Assembly: GCA_016703605.1 (NCBI GenBank)
Contig: JADJBU010000008.1
Span: forward strand, 62,001 to 126,000
DNA length: 64,000 bases
Direction: 5' to 3'
Origin: Candidatus Villigracilis adiacens
GTDB lineage: Bacteria; Chloroflexota; Anaerolineae; Anaerolineales; Villigracilaceae
Part shown: positions 16,437 to 25,441 of the stretch, piece by piece
Layout: each line of letters opens with the position of its first letter
Numbering within the stretch: the first letter of the stretch is position 1
Translations under genes and position numbers: made by a program
The notes under the pieces: generated by a model
Database searches by the model: none
The model's input: the letters and a program-made list of their open reading frames with translations, nothing else
What the model was told of the DNA's origin: nothing

Positions 16437-17921
16437 ATGAATGGATTTGATTTCCTGAAAAACATCAAAATCAGCCGCCCATCCATTGGGCAGGTCATCT
16501 TTTGGGCGGCGACGCTCGCGCTTGCCGTGACGGCGTACATTGTGGTGGGCAACTTTACCCAATGCTGGACCTTCACCGAACTGCCGGGCATCCCACCCGC
16601 GCAATGCGGGCTGACGGCAACAAGCGACGGACCCGTGATCGCCGAGGGGACGGCGGAACCGGGCGAGTTGCCCCCCGCGCCAGACGTGATCCCTGATGCA
16701 GCCGCCCTGCCGCCCGCCTGGGACGGCGCCAGCCGCATCAACATCCTCTTCATCGGACTGGATGCGCGCGACCTGGAAGAAAACCAGGGACCGCCGCGCA
16801 CCGACTCGATGATCCTGTTCACCATCGATCCCGTTTCCAAAACCGCGGGCATGTTGTCCATTCCGCGCGATATGTGGGTGAATATCCCCGGCTTCGGCTA
16901 CAGCCGCATCAATACCGCCTACCCAAGCGGCGAAGGCGCGCAATTGCCCGGCGGCGGACCGGGGCTTGCCATGAAGACCGTTTCGCAGTTCATCGGCGTG
17001 CCGGTCGATTATTATGTGCAGATCGATTTCAACGTCTTCACCCGCATGGTGGATGAACTCGTCAAGATCGGCGGCTGTATCTATGTAACCCCCACCGAGA
17101 AAATGACCCTCGACCCGGTCGGGTCAGGCACGGATCATGTTGTCATCACCCCCGGCGGCGAGCGCAGGTTGTGCGACGGTTGGAAGGTGCTTGCCTATGC
17201 CCGTAACCGCAAAACCTCGGGCGGAGATGCCGACCGCGCCCGACGCCAGCAGGAAGTGGTGTTGGCGCTGCAAGCCATCATCATCGAGCCGGAGAACTTC
17301 CCCAAGTTCATTGCCGCCGCGCCCGGGTTATATAACGAACTCTCCTACGGCATCAAGACCAATATGGCGTTCGATGATGCCTTGAAGCTCGCCATCCTCG
17401 GCAAGGACATCCAGCCCGACAGCGTCAAAACCGGCGTGATCGACCCGCAGCAGGGCATGGCGATCTTCGATAAGACCATCCTCGCCGGGGAGGAAGCCAG
17501 CATCCTCAAACCTGTGATGGATAAGATCCGCATTTTGCGCGACGAAATCTTCACCACCACGGGTCCTACCAGCCCGGTGGCTGTGCCAATCGGCTACACC
17601 GATATCGGATTGATCGCGCAGGCGATGGCAGGCGAAGAAGCCCGCGTGCGCATCATGGATGGAACCTTCACCCCGGGGCTCGACCAGCGAGCCGCCAGCG
17701 TTTTTCAATCCTACGGCATGACCGTCACCGAGGTCGCCGCCTCTCCCGAGATTTACAGCCAGACGGTTATCATTGTCTATGGACCGAAACTTTACACCAT
17801 CAAATGGCTGCAAGGTACTTTCGGGCTTTCCGACCGGCAGGTCCGCTTTGTCCCCGATCCTTCACAAACCGTGGATATCGAAATCCGCATCGGCTCGGAT
17901 ATTGCCGGAACCATCCCATAG
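16437..17921 (+). CDS. LytR-CpsA-Psr (LCP) glycopolymer transferase
   Basis: Membrane-anchored enzyme expected to move lipid-linked glycopolymers onto peptidoglycan. One helix (residues 18-38) is followed by a Pro/Ala-rich spacer and the LCP domain (about 100-290) with the LCP arginine and aspartate residues in IGLDARD, RTDSMILF, SIPRDMWV, SRINTAY and YARNRKTSGGDADRARRQQ. A LytR_C domain (about 385-490) ends the protein. Clustering with the VanW protein supports a wall-assembly role. The stop codon lies in the second copy of the 114-bp repeat. Confidence 0.92.
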   Translation: MNGFDFLKNIKISRPSIGQVIFWAATLALAVTAYIVVGNFTQCWTFTELPGIPPAQCGLTATSDGPVIAEGTAEPGELPPAPDVIPDAAALPPAWDGASRINILFIGLDARDLEENQGPPRTDSMILFTIDPVSKTAGMLSIPRDMWVNIPGFGYSRINTAYPSGEGAQLPGGGPGLAMKTVSQFIGVPVDYYVQIDFNVFTRMVDELVKIGGCIYVTPTEKMTLDPVGSGTDHVVITPGGERRLCDGWKVLAYARNRKTSGGDADRARRQQEVVLALQAIIIEPENFPKFIAAAPGLYNELSYGIKTNMAFDDALKLAILGKDIQPDSVKTGVIDPQQGMAIFDKTILAGEEASILKPVMDKIRILRDEIFTTTGPTSPVAVPIGYTDIGLIAQAMAGEEARVRIMDGTFTPGLDQRAASVFQSYGMTVTEVAASPEIYSQTVIIVYGPKLYTIKWLQGTFGLSDRQVRFVPDPSQTVDIEIRIGSDIAGTIP

Positions 17922-18030
17922 CGCGGTTGTACCGCAAACTTCAGTTTGCGCCCCGGCGGGCGAGATAAATCTCGGGTACTGGGCAAAATCTTCGCGATTG
18001 ACGTAGTTTTTTACAGAGCAATACTATAAA
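17917..18030. repeat. 114-bp direct repeat, copy 2
   Basis: Near-identical to 15456-15569 and in the same position relative to its gene: the LCP TAG lies at its left edge. The first palindrome is intact. The second has lost one outer pair (CGAGAT-AA-ATCTCG followed by G instead of C). Confidence 0.9.
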
Positions 18031-18053
18031 ATCAGTTCTGCGAACCAAAAAAA

Positions 18054-18081
18054 CCATCCGCGAAACCGCGGATGGTTTTTT
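18054..18081 (+). terminator. Rho-independent terminator of the LCP unit
   Basis: CCATCCGCG-AAAC-CGCGGATGG followed by six T and preceded by an A-run, so it may also work on the other strand. Confidence 0.9.
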
Positions 18082-18162
18082 GATTGGAACTCTTTCATAA
18101 GTAGCCACAGAGATGCAAGGAACACTGAGAACTCTGTGATCTGATATGAAAAAAGGTTGGCC

Positions 18163-18284
18163 GGAGTCGAACGTCTCCTGACGTTCGCTTCTCGCTCCAA
18201 AGTCTGGAGATGCCGCGCGGTATCACGGCGCCGCTTTGGACTCCATTTTCATCCCGTCGGCTTCGCTCAGGGCATGCCTTCGGG
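18163..18284. repeat. Palindromic intergenic repeat (GGAGTC family), copy 1
   Basis: Starts with GGAGT and the stem-loop CGAACGTC-TCCT-GACGTTCG (18168-18187). A 90-bp block from 18194 (GCTCCAAAGTCTGGAGATGC ... TTTGGACTCCA ... ATCCC..TCGGCTTCGC) recurs at 38229-38319 with scattered substitutions. The rest of 18.08-18.39 kb is non-coding and also holds a degenerate CACAGAGA-type sequence. Confidence 0.75.
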
Positions 18285-18387
18285 GTGTACGGTAGAGAAT
18301 TTGATGAAAACACCGTCTCGAAGGGCGCAGGCGAGATTCTCACCATCAAACTTTTTTGATTGGAGGGACACCCCTTCAGTGTTGCGT

Positions 18388-18822
18388 TTAGGATTCGCGA
18401 TACCCCAGCGCATTACCGACCCAGTCGCCAACCATCCAATATTTGAAGGTGTTTCCCTGGTTGATCTGAATGCCGCCATATGCTCCATAGATCAGCGCCA
18501 CAACCGGAAGAACGGCGAACAGACAGGAGACGGGCAGGCAGATCAGCCCAATGCCCGGCAGCAACTGGCTAAAACCGCCGATCACTACGGCAAAAAGAGT
18601 CCCGCCGAAAGAGCAGACCGCCTGCATTACGAACGATTGCATCGAATGATAGGCGACATAACGGGAGCGGTCCTTGTGAAGGAAGTAGATCACCAGCGGA
18701 ACGAATGTTCCCATGAACACCGTGAAGAGGTTGATCAACACGCTCAAGTGCGCGATCATTGCCCATTGACGTTCCTGCTGGGGTGTGAGAGGCGGCTGGC
18801 TTTGCGGAATTTGATCGGTCAT
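18388..18822 (-). CDS. DUF4870 membrane protein
   Basis: 144 aa with an N-terminal Pro/Gln-rich cytoplasmic stretch and the DUF4870 signature: QERQWAMIAHLSVLIN, then PLVIYFLHKDRSRYVAYHSMQS and two further hydrophobic segments. Four membrane helices are likely. The ribosome site is GAAAGGAG. Function unknown. It is a paralogue of the next gene upstream, from which it is separated by a terminator. Confidence 0.8.
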   Translation of the reverse strand: MTDQIPQSQPPLTPQQERQWAMIAHLSVLINLFTVFMGTFVPLVIYFLHKDRSRYVAYHSMQSFVMQAVCSFGGTLFAVVIGGFSQLLPGIGLICLPVSCLFAVLPVVALIYGAYGGIQINQGNTFKYWMVGDWVGNALGYRES

Positions 18823-18843
18823 TTCTTTCTCCTTGTGTCAAAG

Positions 18844-18876
18844 AAAAAGACCCGCGATTGACCGCGGGTCTTTTTT
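18844..18876. terminator. Terminator between the two DUF4870-like genes
   Basis: GACCCGCG-ATTGAC-CGCGGGTC flanked by A5 on the left and T6 on the right. On the minus strand it ends transcription of 18891-19199, so the downstream paralogue needs its own promoter. Confidence 0.85.
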
Positions 18877-18890
18877 ATACGAAAACGGGA

Positions 18891-19199
18891 TTACGCCCAG
18901 CCCTGATTGCGAACGAAGTCCGTAATGAGCGGAATGCGGATGTCCTGTCCCTGGTATGCCTGATAAGCCCACCAAAGGAAGGCGAAGCCCAGGATACCGC
19001 CGCAGCCCAAGGTCACAGTGGCGATGATCGAAACTGCCACAGCCGCAACGAGCGACTGCACGGCGCTGAATTTAACGTACGGGCGGGCTTTCTTGTCTTC
19101 CATGAACAACACAACGATGGCGATCAACGGGATCAGGTAGCTGAGCATGGCCCACAGTTTATCGTCCTGGGTAATATCCGACATGGGAGCTTGAGACAT
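18891..19199 (-). CDS. DUF4870-like small membrane protein
   Basis: 102 aa with the same order of elements as the neighbour: DDKLWAMLSYLIPLIAIVVLF, EDKKARPYVKFSAVQSLVAA, and a third hydrophobic stretch with GCGGILGFAFLWWAYQA. Three to four helices. A good Shine-Dalgarno (CGGAGGA) precedes the ATG. It probably arose by duplication. Function unknown. Confidence 0.75.
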   Translation of the reverse strand: MSQAPMSDITQDDKLWAMLSYLIPLIAIVVLFMEDKKARPYVKFSAVQSLVAAVAVSIIATVTLGCGGILGFAFLWWAYQAYQGQDIRIPLITDFVRNQGWA

Positions 19200-19301
19200 G
19201 GTTTATTCCTCCGAATAAGTTGATTTTGAATTTTCAGTATTTTACATCCAATCACGCCCCGGCGCAACCAGCCAGTTTTTCACCCAATGGTACTGCGCGG
19301 T

Positions 19302-19321
19302 CAAACGTCGGGAGACGTTTG
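19302..19321. repeat. GGGA-loop palindrome upstream of fmt
   Basis: CAAACGTC-GGGA-GACGTTTG, a member of the tetraloop palindrome family also present at 18168, 34057 and 39361. Confidence 0.75.
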
Positions 19322-19343
19322 CCTCCCGGCTGTTCGACTATGC

Positions 19344-19349
19344 TAGAAT
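19344..19349 (+). promoter_or_regulatory. -10 box 6 nt before fmt
   Basis: TAGAAT followed by 6 nt and the ATG at 19356; no Shine-Dalgarno. Predicted leaderless start. Confidence 0.45.
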
Positions 19350-19355
19350 CGCGGC

Positions 19356-20273
19356 ATGTCCATTCGCGTTGTCTTCATGGGGTCGCCAGATTTCTCATTG
19401 CCCAGTTTGCGCTCCCTGGCGCAGGCTTATCAAGTTGTCGGCGTCGTCACCCAGCCGGACCGCGCTTCAGGACGCGGGCGCGAACTCAAAGCGCCGCCGG
19501 TTAAATTGCTGGCGCAGGAGTTGGGCGTCCCCGTCATTCAACCCGAAAAACTGAAACAACCCGAAGCGATGGAACAACTCCGCGCATGGCAACCCGATCT
19601 TATCGTCGTCGCCGCGTTTGGGCAGATCCTCAAAAAAGATGTTTTGGATTTGCCGCGCTTCGGCTGCGTCAACGTCCATGCCTCGCTGCTTCCGCGCTGG
19701 CGCGGCGCGGCGCCGATCAACGCCGCCATCCTTGCCGGGGATGAAGAGACGGGCGTGACCATCATGAAAATGAATGCGGGATTGGATACCGGTCCCATGC
19801 TTTCGATGAAAAGAATCCGCATCGAGCCGGACGATACGGCTGGCTCGCTCTTCGAGGCTTTGTCCACGCTGGGAGCGGATCTACTTATCGAAACCCTGCC
19901 CGCCTACATGGACGCCAAACTCACCCCGCAATCCCAGCCCGAAGAAGGCGCGACCTATGCGCCAATGCTCAAAAAAGAAGATGGGCGCTTGGATTTCACA
20001 AAATCCGCAGTGGAACTGGCGCGGCGGGTGCGCGCGATGAATCCCTGGCCCGGGGCGTGGTTCGAATGGGGCGGCAATTTGTTGAAGGTGGGTCGGGCAG
20101 CCGTCGGCGAAGGGAAAGGCGGGAAGGGTGGAGACAGGCTCACCGTCGAGGGAAGACCCGCGGTTGTGTGCGGGGAGGGAATCCTGATTCTGGATGAAGT
20201 CCAGCCGCCGGGGAAGAAAATCATGCCGGGCAAAGCATTCCTTTCCGGTACGCGCGATTGGGATAAAACGTAG
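19356..20273 (+). CDS. fmt: Methionyl-tRNA formyltransferase
   Basis: Formylates initiator Met-tRNA with 10-formyl-THF. The catalytic N106, H108 and D144 fall at exactly the residue numbers of the E. coli enzyme (CVNVHASLLPRWRG, LDTGPM), and the family SLLP motif is intact. The C-terminal OB-like domain (residues about 205-300) is present. At 305 aa it is normal length. It is not next to def here; the glycerol genes follow on the same strand after 54 nt. Confidence 0.96.
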   Translation: MSIRVVFMGSPDFSLPSLRSLAQAYQVVGVVTQPDRASGRGRELKAPPVKLLAQELGVPVIQPEKLKQPEAMEQLRAWQPDLIVVAAFGQILKKDVLDLPRFGCVNVHASLLPRWRGAAPINAAILAGDEETGVTIMKMNAGLDTGPMLSMKRIRIEPDDTAGSLFEALSTLGADLLIETLPAYMDAKLTPQSQPEEGATYAPMLKKEDGRLDFTKSAVELARRVRAMNPWPGAWFEWGGNLLKVGRAAVGEGKGGKGGDRLTVEGRPAVVCGEGILILDEVQPPGKKIMPGKAFLSGTRDWDKT

Positions 20274-20327
20274 CGCATCCGGCTCGACAGGGTTAAGTTC
20301 ATAAAATCAACTTTATTTGGAGGAAGC

Positions 20328-21089
20328 ATGATCAATTGGAAGGTTTTCTTTGCCGAGTTCATCGGCACGTTTGCGCTGGTATTCATTGGCGCGGGGGCGG
20401 GCGCGGCAAATGCCGGGCTGGTTGGCGTGGCTCTCGCCCACGGTTTGACTTTAATGGTCTTTGCCTACGCTTTTGGGTATATCTCCGGCACGCACGTCAA
20501 CCCGGCTGTGACCTTCGGGCTTGCCCTGCAAGGCGCGGTGAAATGGAGCGAGGCGGCTGTGTATTGGGCGGCGCAGTTCATCGGCGCGATCTCTGCGGCG
20601 GGATTGTTGCATCTTTTGGCGGGTTCGATGGGCGGTTCGATCAACGCTGGGGCGACGGTGGGCGTTTTGACCGACTCCCAGCCCATCCTTGCGATGGTGG
20701 TGGAGGCGGTGTTGACCTTCTTCCTTGTCAATACCATTCTTCATACGGCGGTGGCTGGCAGGGGCGGTCCGATGGCTGGGGTTGCAATCGGTATGACGCT
20801 GACAGCGGCGATCCTGGTCGGCGGTCCGCTTACCGGCGCATCGCTCAACCCGGCGCGCACGTTGGGACCGGCGATCTACGCCGCGCCGAGCCTGGCGAAC
20901 GTCAACACGTATGTGATCTATCTGTTCGGTCCTTTCATCGGCGCGACGCTGGCGGCGCTGGTCTATAACTTCTTCGTGGGAACGGACGAGAAAAAACTTC
21001 CTGCCGAAGTTGGCGTTGCCCCTGCAAAGGCAAAACCGGCTGTGAAGAGGACGCCCTCCCGCCAGGCGGCTTCGAGATCGAAAAAATAG
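20328..21089 (+). CDS. glpF: Aquaporin / glycerol facilitator (MIP family)
   Basis: Six-helix channel with both NPA half-helix motifs: GTHVNPAVTFG and GASLNPARTLGPA. The N-terminal FFAEFIGTFALVFIGAGA is typical. A basic Lys/Ala/Pro-rich tail of about 30 residues extends the C-terminus. Sequence alone does not separate water from glycerol selectivity, but glycerol kinase and glycerol-3-P dehydrogenase follow, so glycerol uptake is likely. The ribosome site is TTGGAGGAAG. A terminator separates it from glpK. Confidence 0.9.
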   Translation: MINWKVFFAEFIGTFALVFIGAGAGAANAGLVGVALAHGLTLMVFAYAFGYISGTHVNPAVTFGLALQGAVKWSEAAVYWAAQFIGAISAAGLLHLLAGSMGGSINAGATVGVLTDSQPILAMVVEAVLTFFLVNTILHTAVAGRGGPMAGVAIGMTLTAAILVGGPLTGASLNPARTLGPAIYAAPSLANVNTYVIYLFGPFIGATLAALVYNFFVGTDEKKLPAEVGVAPAKAKPAVKRTPSRQAASRSKK

Positions 21090-21128
21090 TCGTGAATTTT
21101 TTGGACTGCACGCCAGCAGTCTCCCTTG

Positions 21129-21160
21129 AGCCTCCACCTACAAGATGGGGGCTTTTTGTT
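21129..21160 (+). terminator. Terminator after the MIP gene
   Basis: AGCCTCC / GGGGGCT, a 7-bp stem with one G-T pair and an 11-nt loop, followed by a TTTTTG-TTTT tract. Confidence 0.7.
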
Positions 21161-21186
21161 TTACAATTTACGCTGGAGGCTGAATT

Positions 21187-22677
21187 ATGACCAGATACAT
21201 CGGCGCGATTGACCAGGGCACCACCAGCACCCGTTTTATCCTTTTCGATAAAGGCGGGAATGTGGTGTCTGTTCACCAGAAGGAACACAGGCAAATTTAT
21301 CCCAAGCCGGGCTGGGTGGAGCATGATCCGCTCGAGATTTGGGAGCGGACGCAGGAGGTGATCGAAGGCGCGCTGGCGAAGGGCGGGCTTTCCGCCGTGG
21401 ACATTGCCGCCATCGGCGTGACCAACCAGCGCGAGACGACGGTGGTCTGGGATAAGAATACCGGGCAGCCGGTCTATAATGCCATCGTCTGGCAGGATAC
21501 GCGGACGGATGCGATCATCGCCAAATTTGCGCGCAAGGGCGGGCAGGACAGGTTCAGGAAGAAGACCGGTCTTCCGCTTGCCACCTATTTTTCCGGGCCC
21601 AAGATCAAGTGGATTTTGGAGAATGTTAAGGGCGCAAAAGAGAAAGCCAGAAAAGGCGAACTGCTCTTCGGCAATATGGATACTTGGATCATCTGGAAGT
21701 TGACCGGGGGCGAAGCGCACGTCACCGACGTGACCAACGCCTCGCGCACGATGTTGATGAATCTCAAGAGCCTGGATTGGGACAATGAGATTTTGAAGGC
21801 AATGGGCATTCCGCGCGGACTTTTGCCGCAGATCCGCTCATCCTCTGAAATTTATGGCGATGTTAAATCGGGTTTGTTGAACGGGATTTCCGTGGCGGGT
21901 GATCTGGGCGACCAGCAGGCGGCGTTGTTCGGTCAGACCTGCTTCAAGCCGGGCGAGGCGAAGAATACCTACGGCACGGGCTGTTTCATGCTGTTGAATA
22001 CGGGGAAGAAGCCTGTTCAAAGCAAGGCAGGTTTGTTGACCACGCTCGGTTACAAGATCGGCGAGGCGGATGCCGTGTACGCGCTCGAAGGTTCGATTGC
22101 CATCACCGGGGCGCTGATTCAGTGGCTGAGAGACAACATGGGCTTGATCCAGGATTCGGCGGAGGTCGAGGCGCTGGCGAAATCCGTCGAGGATAACGGC
22201 GGGATCTACTTCGTCCCAGCCTTCAGCGGGTTGTATGCCCCGTATTGGAAATCCGATGCGCGCGGCGTGATCGCGGGGCTGACGCGCTACGTCAACAAGG
22301 GTCACATCGCCCGCGCCGCCCTCGAAGCGACGGCGTACCAGACCTGCGAAGTGCTGGACGCGATGGAAAGGGATTCGGGCGTCAAATTGCGTTCATTGAA
22401 AGTGGACGGCGGTATGGTCTTCAACGAATTGCTCATGCAGTTCCAGTCAGATATTTTAAATGTGCCGGTTGTGCGCCCCAAAGTGGCGGAGACGACCGCC
22501 CTCGGCGCGGCATACGCGGCGGGACTCGCCGTCGGCTTTTGGAAGGATACGGATGAGTTGAAGCAGAATTGGGGACGGGATAAGGAATGGAAGCCGGATA
22601 TGAACGCGAAAGCCCGCGCGGGTTTATACTCAGGCTGGAAGAAAGCCGTCACCCGCACGTTTGATTGGATCGAGTAA
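21187..22677 (+). CDS. glpK: Glycerol kinase
   Basis: ATP-dependent phosphorylation of glycerol to sn-glycerol-3-P, FGGY family. It has IGAIDQGTTSTRFILFD at the N-terminus, TNQRETTVVWD with the substrate residues, GTGCFMLLNTG, and the FGGY C-terminal signature KVDGGMVFNELLMQFQSD. At 496 aa it is full length. The site CTGGAGGCTG precedes the ATG and TACAAT lies about 20 nt upstream. It forms a linear pathway with the channel before it and glpD after it. Confidence 0.97.
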   Translation: MTRYIGAIDQGTTSTRFILFDKGGNVVSVHQKEHRQIYPKPGWVEHDPLEIWERTQEVIEGALAKGGLSAVDIAAIGVTNQRETTVVWDKNTGQPVYNAIVWQDTRTDAIIAKFARKGGQDRFRKKTGLPLATYFSGPKIKWILENVKGAKEKARKGELLFGNMDTWIIWKLTGGEAHVTDVTNASRTMLMNLKSLDWDNEILKAMGIPRGLLPQIRSSSEIYGDVKSGLLNGISVAGDLGDQQAALFGQTCFKPGEAKNTYGTGCFMLLNTGKKPVQSKAGLLTTLGYKIGEADAVYALEGSIAITGALIQWLRDNMGLIQDSAEVEALAKSVEDNGGIYFVPAFSGLYAPYWKSDARGVIAGLTRYVNKGHIARAALEATAYQTCEVLDAMERDSGVKLRSLKVDGGMVFNELLMQFQSDILNVPVVRPKVAETTALGAAYAAGLAVGFWKDTDELKQNWGRDKEWKPDMNAKARAGLYSGWKKAVTRTFDWIE

Positions 22678-22680
22678 ATA

Positions 22681-22757
22681 GTTGAAAGTTCAAGGTTGAA
22701 GGTTGCAAGTTTTTAAACCTTCAACCTTCAACCTTGAACCTGTAACCTTCCACCTGG
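22681..22757. repeat. Heptanucleotide array between glpK and glpD
   Basis: Units of 7 nt in register: GTTGAAA, GTTCAAG, GTTGAAG, GTTGCAA, then after an AT spacer CCTTCAA, CCTTCAA, CCTTGAA, CCTGTAA, CCTTCCA, CCTGGAA. The two halves are roughly complementary, so the transcript can fold into a hairpin. The glpD ATG follows 8 nt later. Confidence 0.85.
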
Positions 22758-22764
22758 AACCCGC

Positions 22765-24456
22765 ATGAACCGAACCGATACCCTCTCTTCCCTCAAAGCA
22801 AACCCGCGGGTCTCCGTGCTGATCGTCGGCGCGGGGATCAACGGCATCGGCGCATTCCGCGATCTGGCGCTCAACGGCGTGGACGTGTTGTTGATTGACC
22901 GGGGCGATTTCTGTTCCGGCGCGAGCGCGGCGTCTTCGCACATGGCGCACGGCGGGATTCGCTACCTGGAGAACGGCGAGTTCCGGCTGGTGCGCGAGGC
23001 GGTGGGGGAGCGCAACCGGCTGATTCAGAACGCGCCGCACATTGTCAAACCGCTGCCGACGGCCGTTCCGATGTTCAAATATTTTTCCGGTTTGTTCAAC
23101 GCGCCGCTGAAATTTCTCGGCTGGCTCGACAAGCCCTCCGAACGCGGATCGGTCATCATCAAACTGGGGCTGATGATGTACGACGCCTACACGGGGGGGC
23201 AGCGAACCGTGCCGCGCCATAAATTCTATTCGCGGGCGCAGTCGTTGAAAAAATGGGGCAAACTGAATCCCGAAATCGTCAATACCGCTGTGTATTATGA
23301 CGGTCTGATCTCGAACCCCGAACGCCTCGCGCTTGAACTTGCGCTCGACGCTGAAGCGGACAATCCAAACGCCCGCGCCTTGAATTATGTCAGCCTCGTG
23401 AGCGGCTCCGGCAAAAATGTCATCCTGCGCGACGAGTTGACCGACGAAACCTTCGAGGTCGAGCCGGGTTTGCTCATCAACGCCGCCGGTCCGTGGATTG
23501 ATTTTGCCAATCACAGTCTCGGCGTCACCACGCGCTACATCGGCGGGACGAAGGGTTCGCATCTCGTCCTCAACCATCCTGAACTTCGCGCCGCCATCGG
23601 CGAAAATGAATTCTTCTTTGAAAACAGGGACGGGCGCATCGTGCTGATCTTCCCGCTGCAAGACCGCGTGCTGGTCGGCACATCGGATATCAAGATCGAA
23701 CATCCCGACGAGGCGCGCTGCACCGATGAAGAAGTGAACTATTTCCTCGAGATGATCGCGCGCGTCTTCCCGGACATCAAGATCGGGCATGAGCATGTTG
23801 TCTTTGCCTTTTCGGGCGTGCGTCCGCTTGCGAACAGCGCGGCGAAGACCACCAGTCAATACAGCCGCGACCATCACATCGAAGTGCTGAGCGGCGATTG
23901 GACGAATTTGAATTTCCCCGTCTATTCACTGGTGGGCGGCAAATGGACATCCTTCCGCGCCTTCTCGGAGGAGGTGACAGACAAGGCGCTCCAGTTCCTC
24001 GGCATTCAGCGCAATAAAAGCACGCGCGAACTTCCCATCGGCGGCGGCAGGAATTATCCGCGCAATGCGGAGGAAAAAAATAAATACATCAACGGTCTCG
24101 CCGCATGGACGGGACTTTCGCGCGACCGGCTCGAACTATTATTCGAACGCTACGGCACACGGGTCGAATCTCTCGCCGAATTCATGAAACTCTCGGAAGA
24201 TTCCCCGTTGAACAGCCTGCCCGATTTTTCAAAGCGTGAAATCCTTTTTCTCATCCATCACGAAAAAGCAAAACGCCTCGATGATCTTGTCCTGCGCCGT
24301 ACCATGCTCGCCATGCTTGGCAGGCTCACCCGCGACGCGGTGATGGAGGTCAACGAAATTATGGCGGAGGCGCATGGCTGGGGCGCGGAGCGGAAACAGG
24401 CTGAGGCGGAGAAAACGCTTCGGGTATTGCAGGACAGGCACAAGGTCAGGCTGTGA
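22765..24456 (+). CDS. glpD: Glycerol-3-phosphate dehydrogenase, FAD-dependent
   Basis: Membrane-associated flavoenzyme oxidising glycerol-3-P to dihydroxyacetone phosphate and passing electrons to quinone. The N-terminal dinucleotide fold VLIVGAGINGIGAFRDLAL and FAD contact HMAHGGIRYLENGEF are present, followed by INAAGPWID, GTKGSHLVL and a C-terminal DAO_C domain. 563 aa is normal. No Shine-Dalgarno is evident; the start directly follows the heptanucleotide array. Confidence 0.95.
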   Translation: MNRTDTLSSLKANPRVSVLIVGAGINGIGAFRDLALNGVDVLLIDRGDFCSGASAASSHMAHGGIRYLENGEFRLVREAVGERNRLIQNAPHIVKPLPTAVPMFKYFSGLFNAPLKFLGWLDKPSERGSVIIKLGLMMYDAYTGGQRTVPRHKFYSRAQSLKKWGKLNPEIVNTAVYYDGLISNPERLALELALDAEADNPNARALNYVSLVSGSGKNVILRDELTDETFEVEPGLLINAAGPWIDFANHSLGVTTRYIGGTKGSHLVLNHPELRAAIGENEFFFENRDGRIVLIFPLQDRVLVGTSDIKIEHPDEARCTDEEVNYFLEMIARVFPDIKIGHEHVVFAFSGVRPLANSAAKTTSQYSRDHHIEVLSGDWTNLNFPVYSLVGGKWTSFRAFSEEVTDKALQFLGIQRNKSTRELPIGGGRNYPRNAEEKNKYINGLAAWTGLSRDRLELLFERYGTRVESLAEFMKLSEDSPLNSLPDFSKREILFLIHHEKAKRLDDLVLRRTMLAMLGRLTRDAVMEVNEIMAEAHGWGAERKQAEAEKTLRVLQDRHKVRL

Positions 24457-24465
24457 GGCGCGTGG

Positions 24466-24471
24466 TAGAAT
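24466..24471 (+). promoter_or_regulatory. -10 box 7 nt before the GT2 gene
   Basis: TAGAAT, 7 nt before the ATG at 24479, just downstream of the glpD stop. It suggests an independent leaderless promoter. Confidence 0.45.
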
Positions 24472-24478
24472 CCTGCCG

Positions 24479-25441
24479 ATGTCTCCCCGGAAAAAATCCA
24501 AACTTCAAATAGACCTCGTCATCCCCGTTTACAACGAAGTCGAAGCGGTTGCGAAAACATACGCGGATATCCGCCAGGTTGTGGATTCCCTGCCCCATGA
24601 TTTTCGATTCATCTATGTGGACGACGGTTCATCCGACGGGACGGCGGATACGCTTCGAGGGATTTTGGACAACGACCAAAGAGTGACCGTGCTTACCCTC
24701 AGCCGAAACTTTGGTCACCAAGCCGCGCTGACGGCTGGCATGGATGCGGCGCAGGGCGACATCATGATCTCGCTCGACGCGGACGGGCAGCATCCACCCG
24801 CGATGATTCCCAAAATGATCGAGTTGATCCAACACGGTTACGACATCGTGCAGGGACAGCGCATCGAAGACCGGCGCGGGGCGTCGTTCAAAAAACTCAC
24901 CTCGAACTTTTTTTACTGGCTGATCAACCGCATCAGCGGCACACAGGTCATGCCTGGCGCGGCGGACTTCCGCGCCCTCTCGCGGGATGCGCTGAACGGC
25001 ATCCGCTCGATGCAGGAATATCACCGCTTTCTGCGCGGCATGATCTCGTGGATGGGATACAACAGCGTCATCCTGCCGTATCACGAACCGGAGCGCGTGG
25101 CGGGCAGGTCGAAGTATTCGCTCGGGAAAATGTTCAGGCTGGCTTCGGATGCGATCTTTTCATTTTCGCTTGCGCCGCTGTACATCGGTTTGAGCGCCGG
25201 GCTTCTTTTTTTCATCCTCGCCTGCGGGCAGTTGACCTGGGTGTTGTACCTTTGGACAACGGGCAATACCGAAAGCCTGGAACCCGGCTGGAGTTCGTTG
25301 ATGGGCGTCCTGTTGATCGCCAGCGGCATCGTCATGATTTTGCTCGGCTTTATCGGCGTGTACGTCGGTTATATCTTTCAGGAAGTCAAACGCCGCCCAA
25401 TCTATCTTGTAAAGGGGAAGACGCCCGATGACGGAAACTAG
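24479..25441 (+). CDS. GT2 glycosyltransferase, DPM1/GtrB-like, with two membrane helices
   Basis: Probably transfers a sugar from a nucleotide donor to polyprenyl phosphate at the inner membrane face. The GT-A domain shows DLVIPVYNEVEAV, VDDGSSDGT, SLDADGQHPP (DxD) and the RGMISWMGYN motif. Two C-terminal hydrophobic segments (residues about 235-260 and 275-300) match the GtrB architecture. The ATG at 24479 removes an unconserved N-terminal extension. It overlaps the next gene by 14 nt. Confidence 0.88.
   Translation: MSPRKKSKLQIDLVIPVYNEVEAVAKTYADIRQVVDSLPHDFRFIYVDDGSSDGTADTLRGILDNDQRVTVLTLSRNFGHQAALTAGMDAAQGDIMISLDADGQHPPAMIPKMIELIQHGYDIVQGQRIEDRRGASFKKLTSNFFYWLINRISGTQVMPGAADFRALSRDALNGIRSMQEYHRFLRGMISWMGYNSVILPYHEPERVAGRSKYSLGKMFRLASDAIFSFSLAPLYIGLSAGLLFFILACGQLTWVLYLWTTGNTESLEPGWSSLMGVLLIASGIVMILLGFIGVYVGYIFQEVKRRPIYLVKGKTPDDGN

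Noticed and set aside
18094..18140. Functional site in the CACAGAGATGCAAGG-type sequence
   Set aside because: Similar degenerate CACAGAGATCACAG strings occur at about 6241, 6408, 36168 and 36629; they look like decayed dispersed repeats without consistent position relative to genes.
22690..23877. Long antisense ORF opposite glpD
   Set aside because: It mirrors a well-conserved glpD frame, has no recognisable domain, and is explained by high GC at third codon positions. The same applies to antisense ORFs at 428-1246, 27390-28625, 41595-42434 and 59735-60424.
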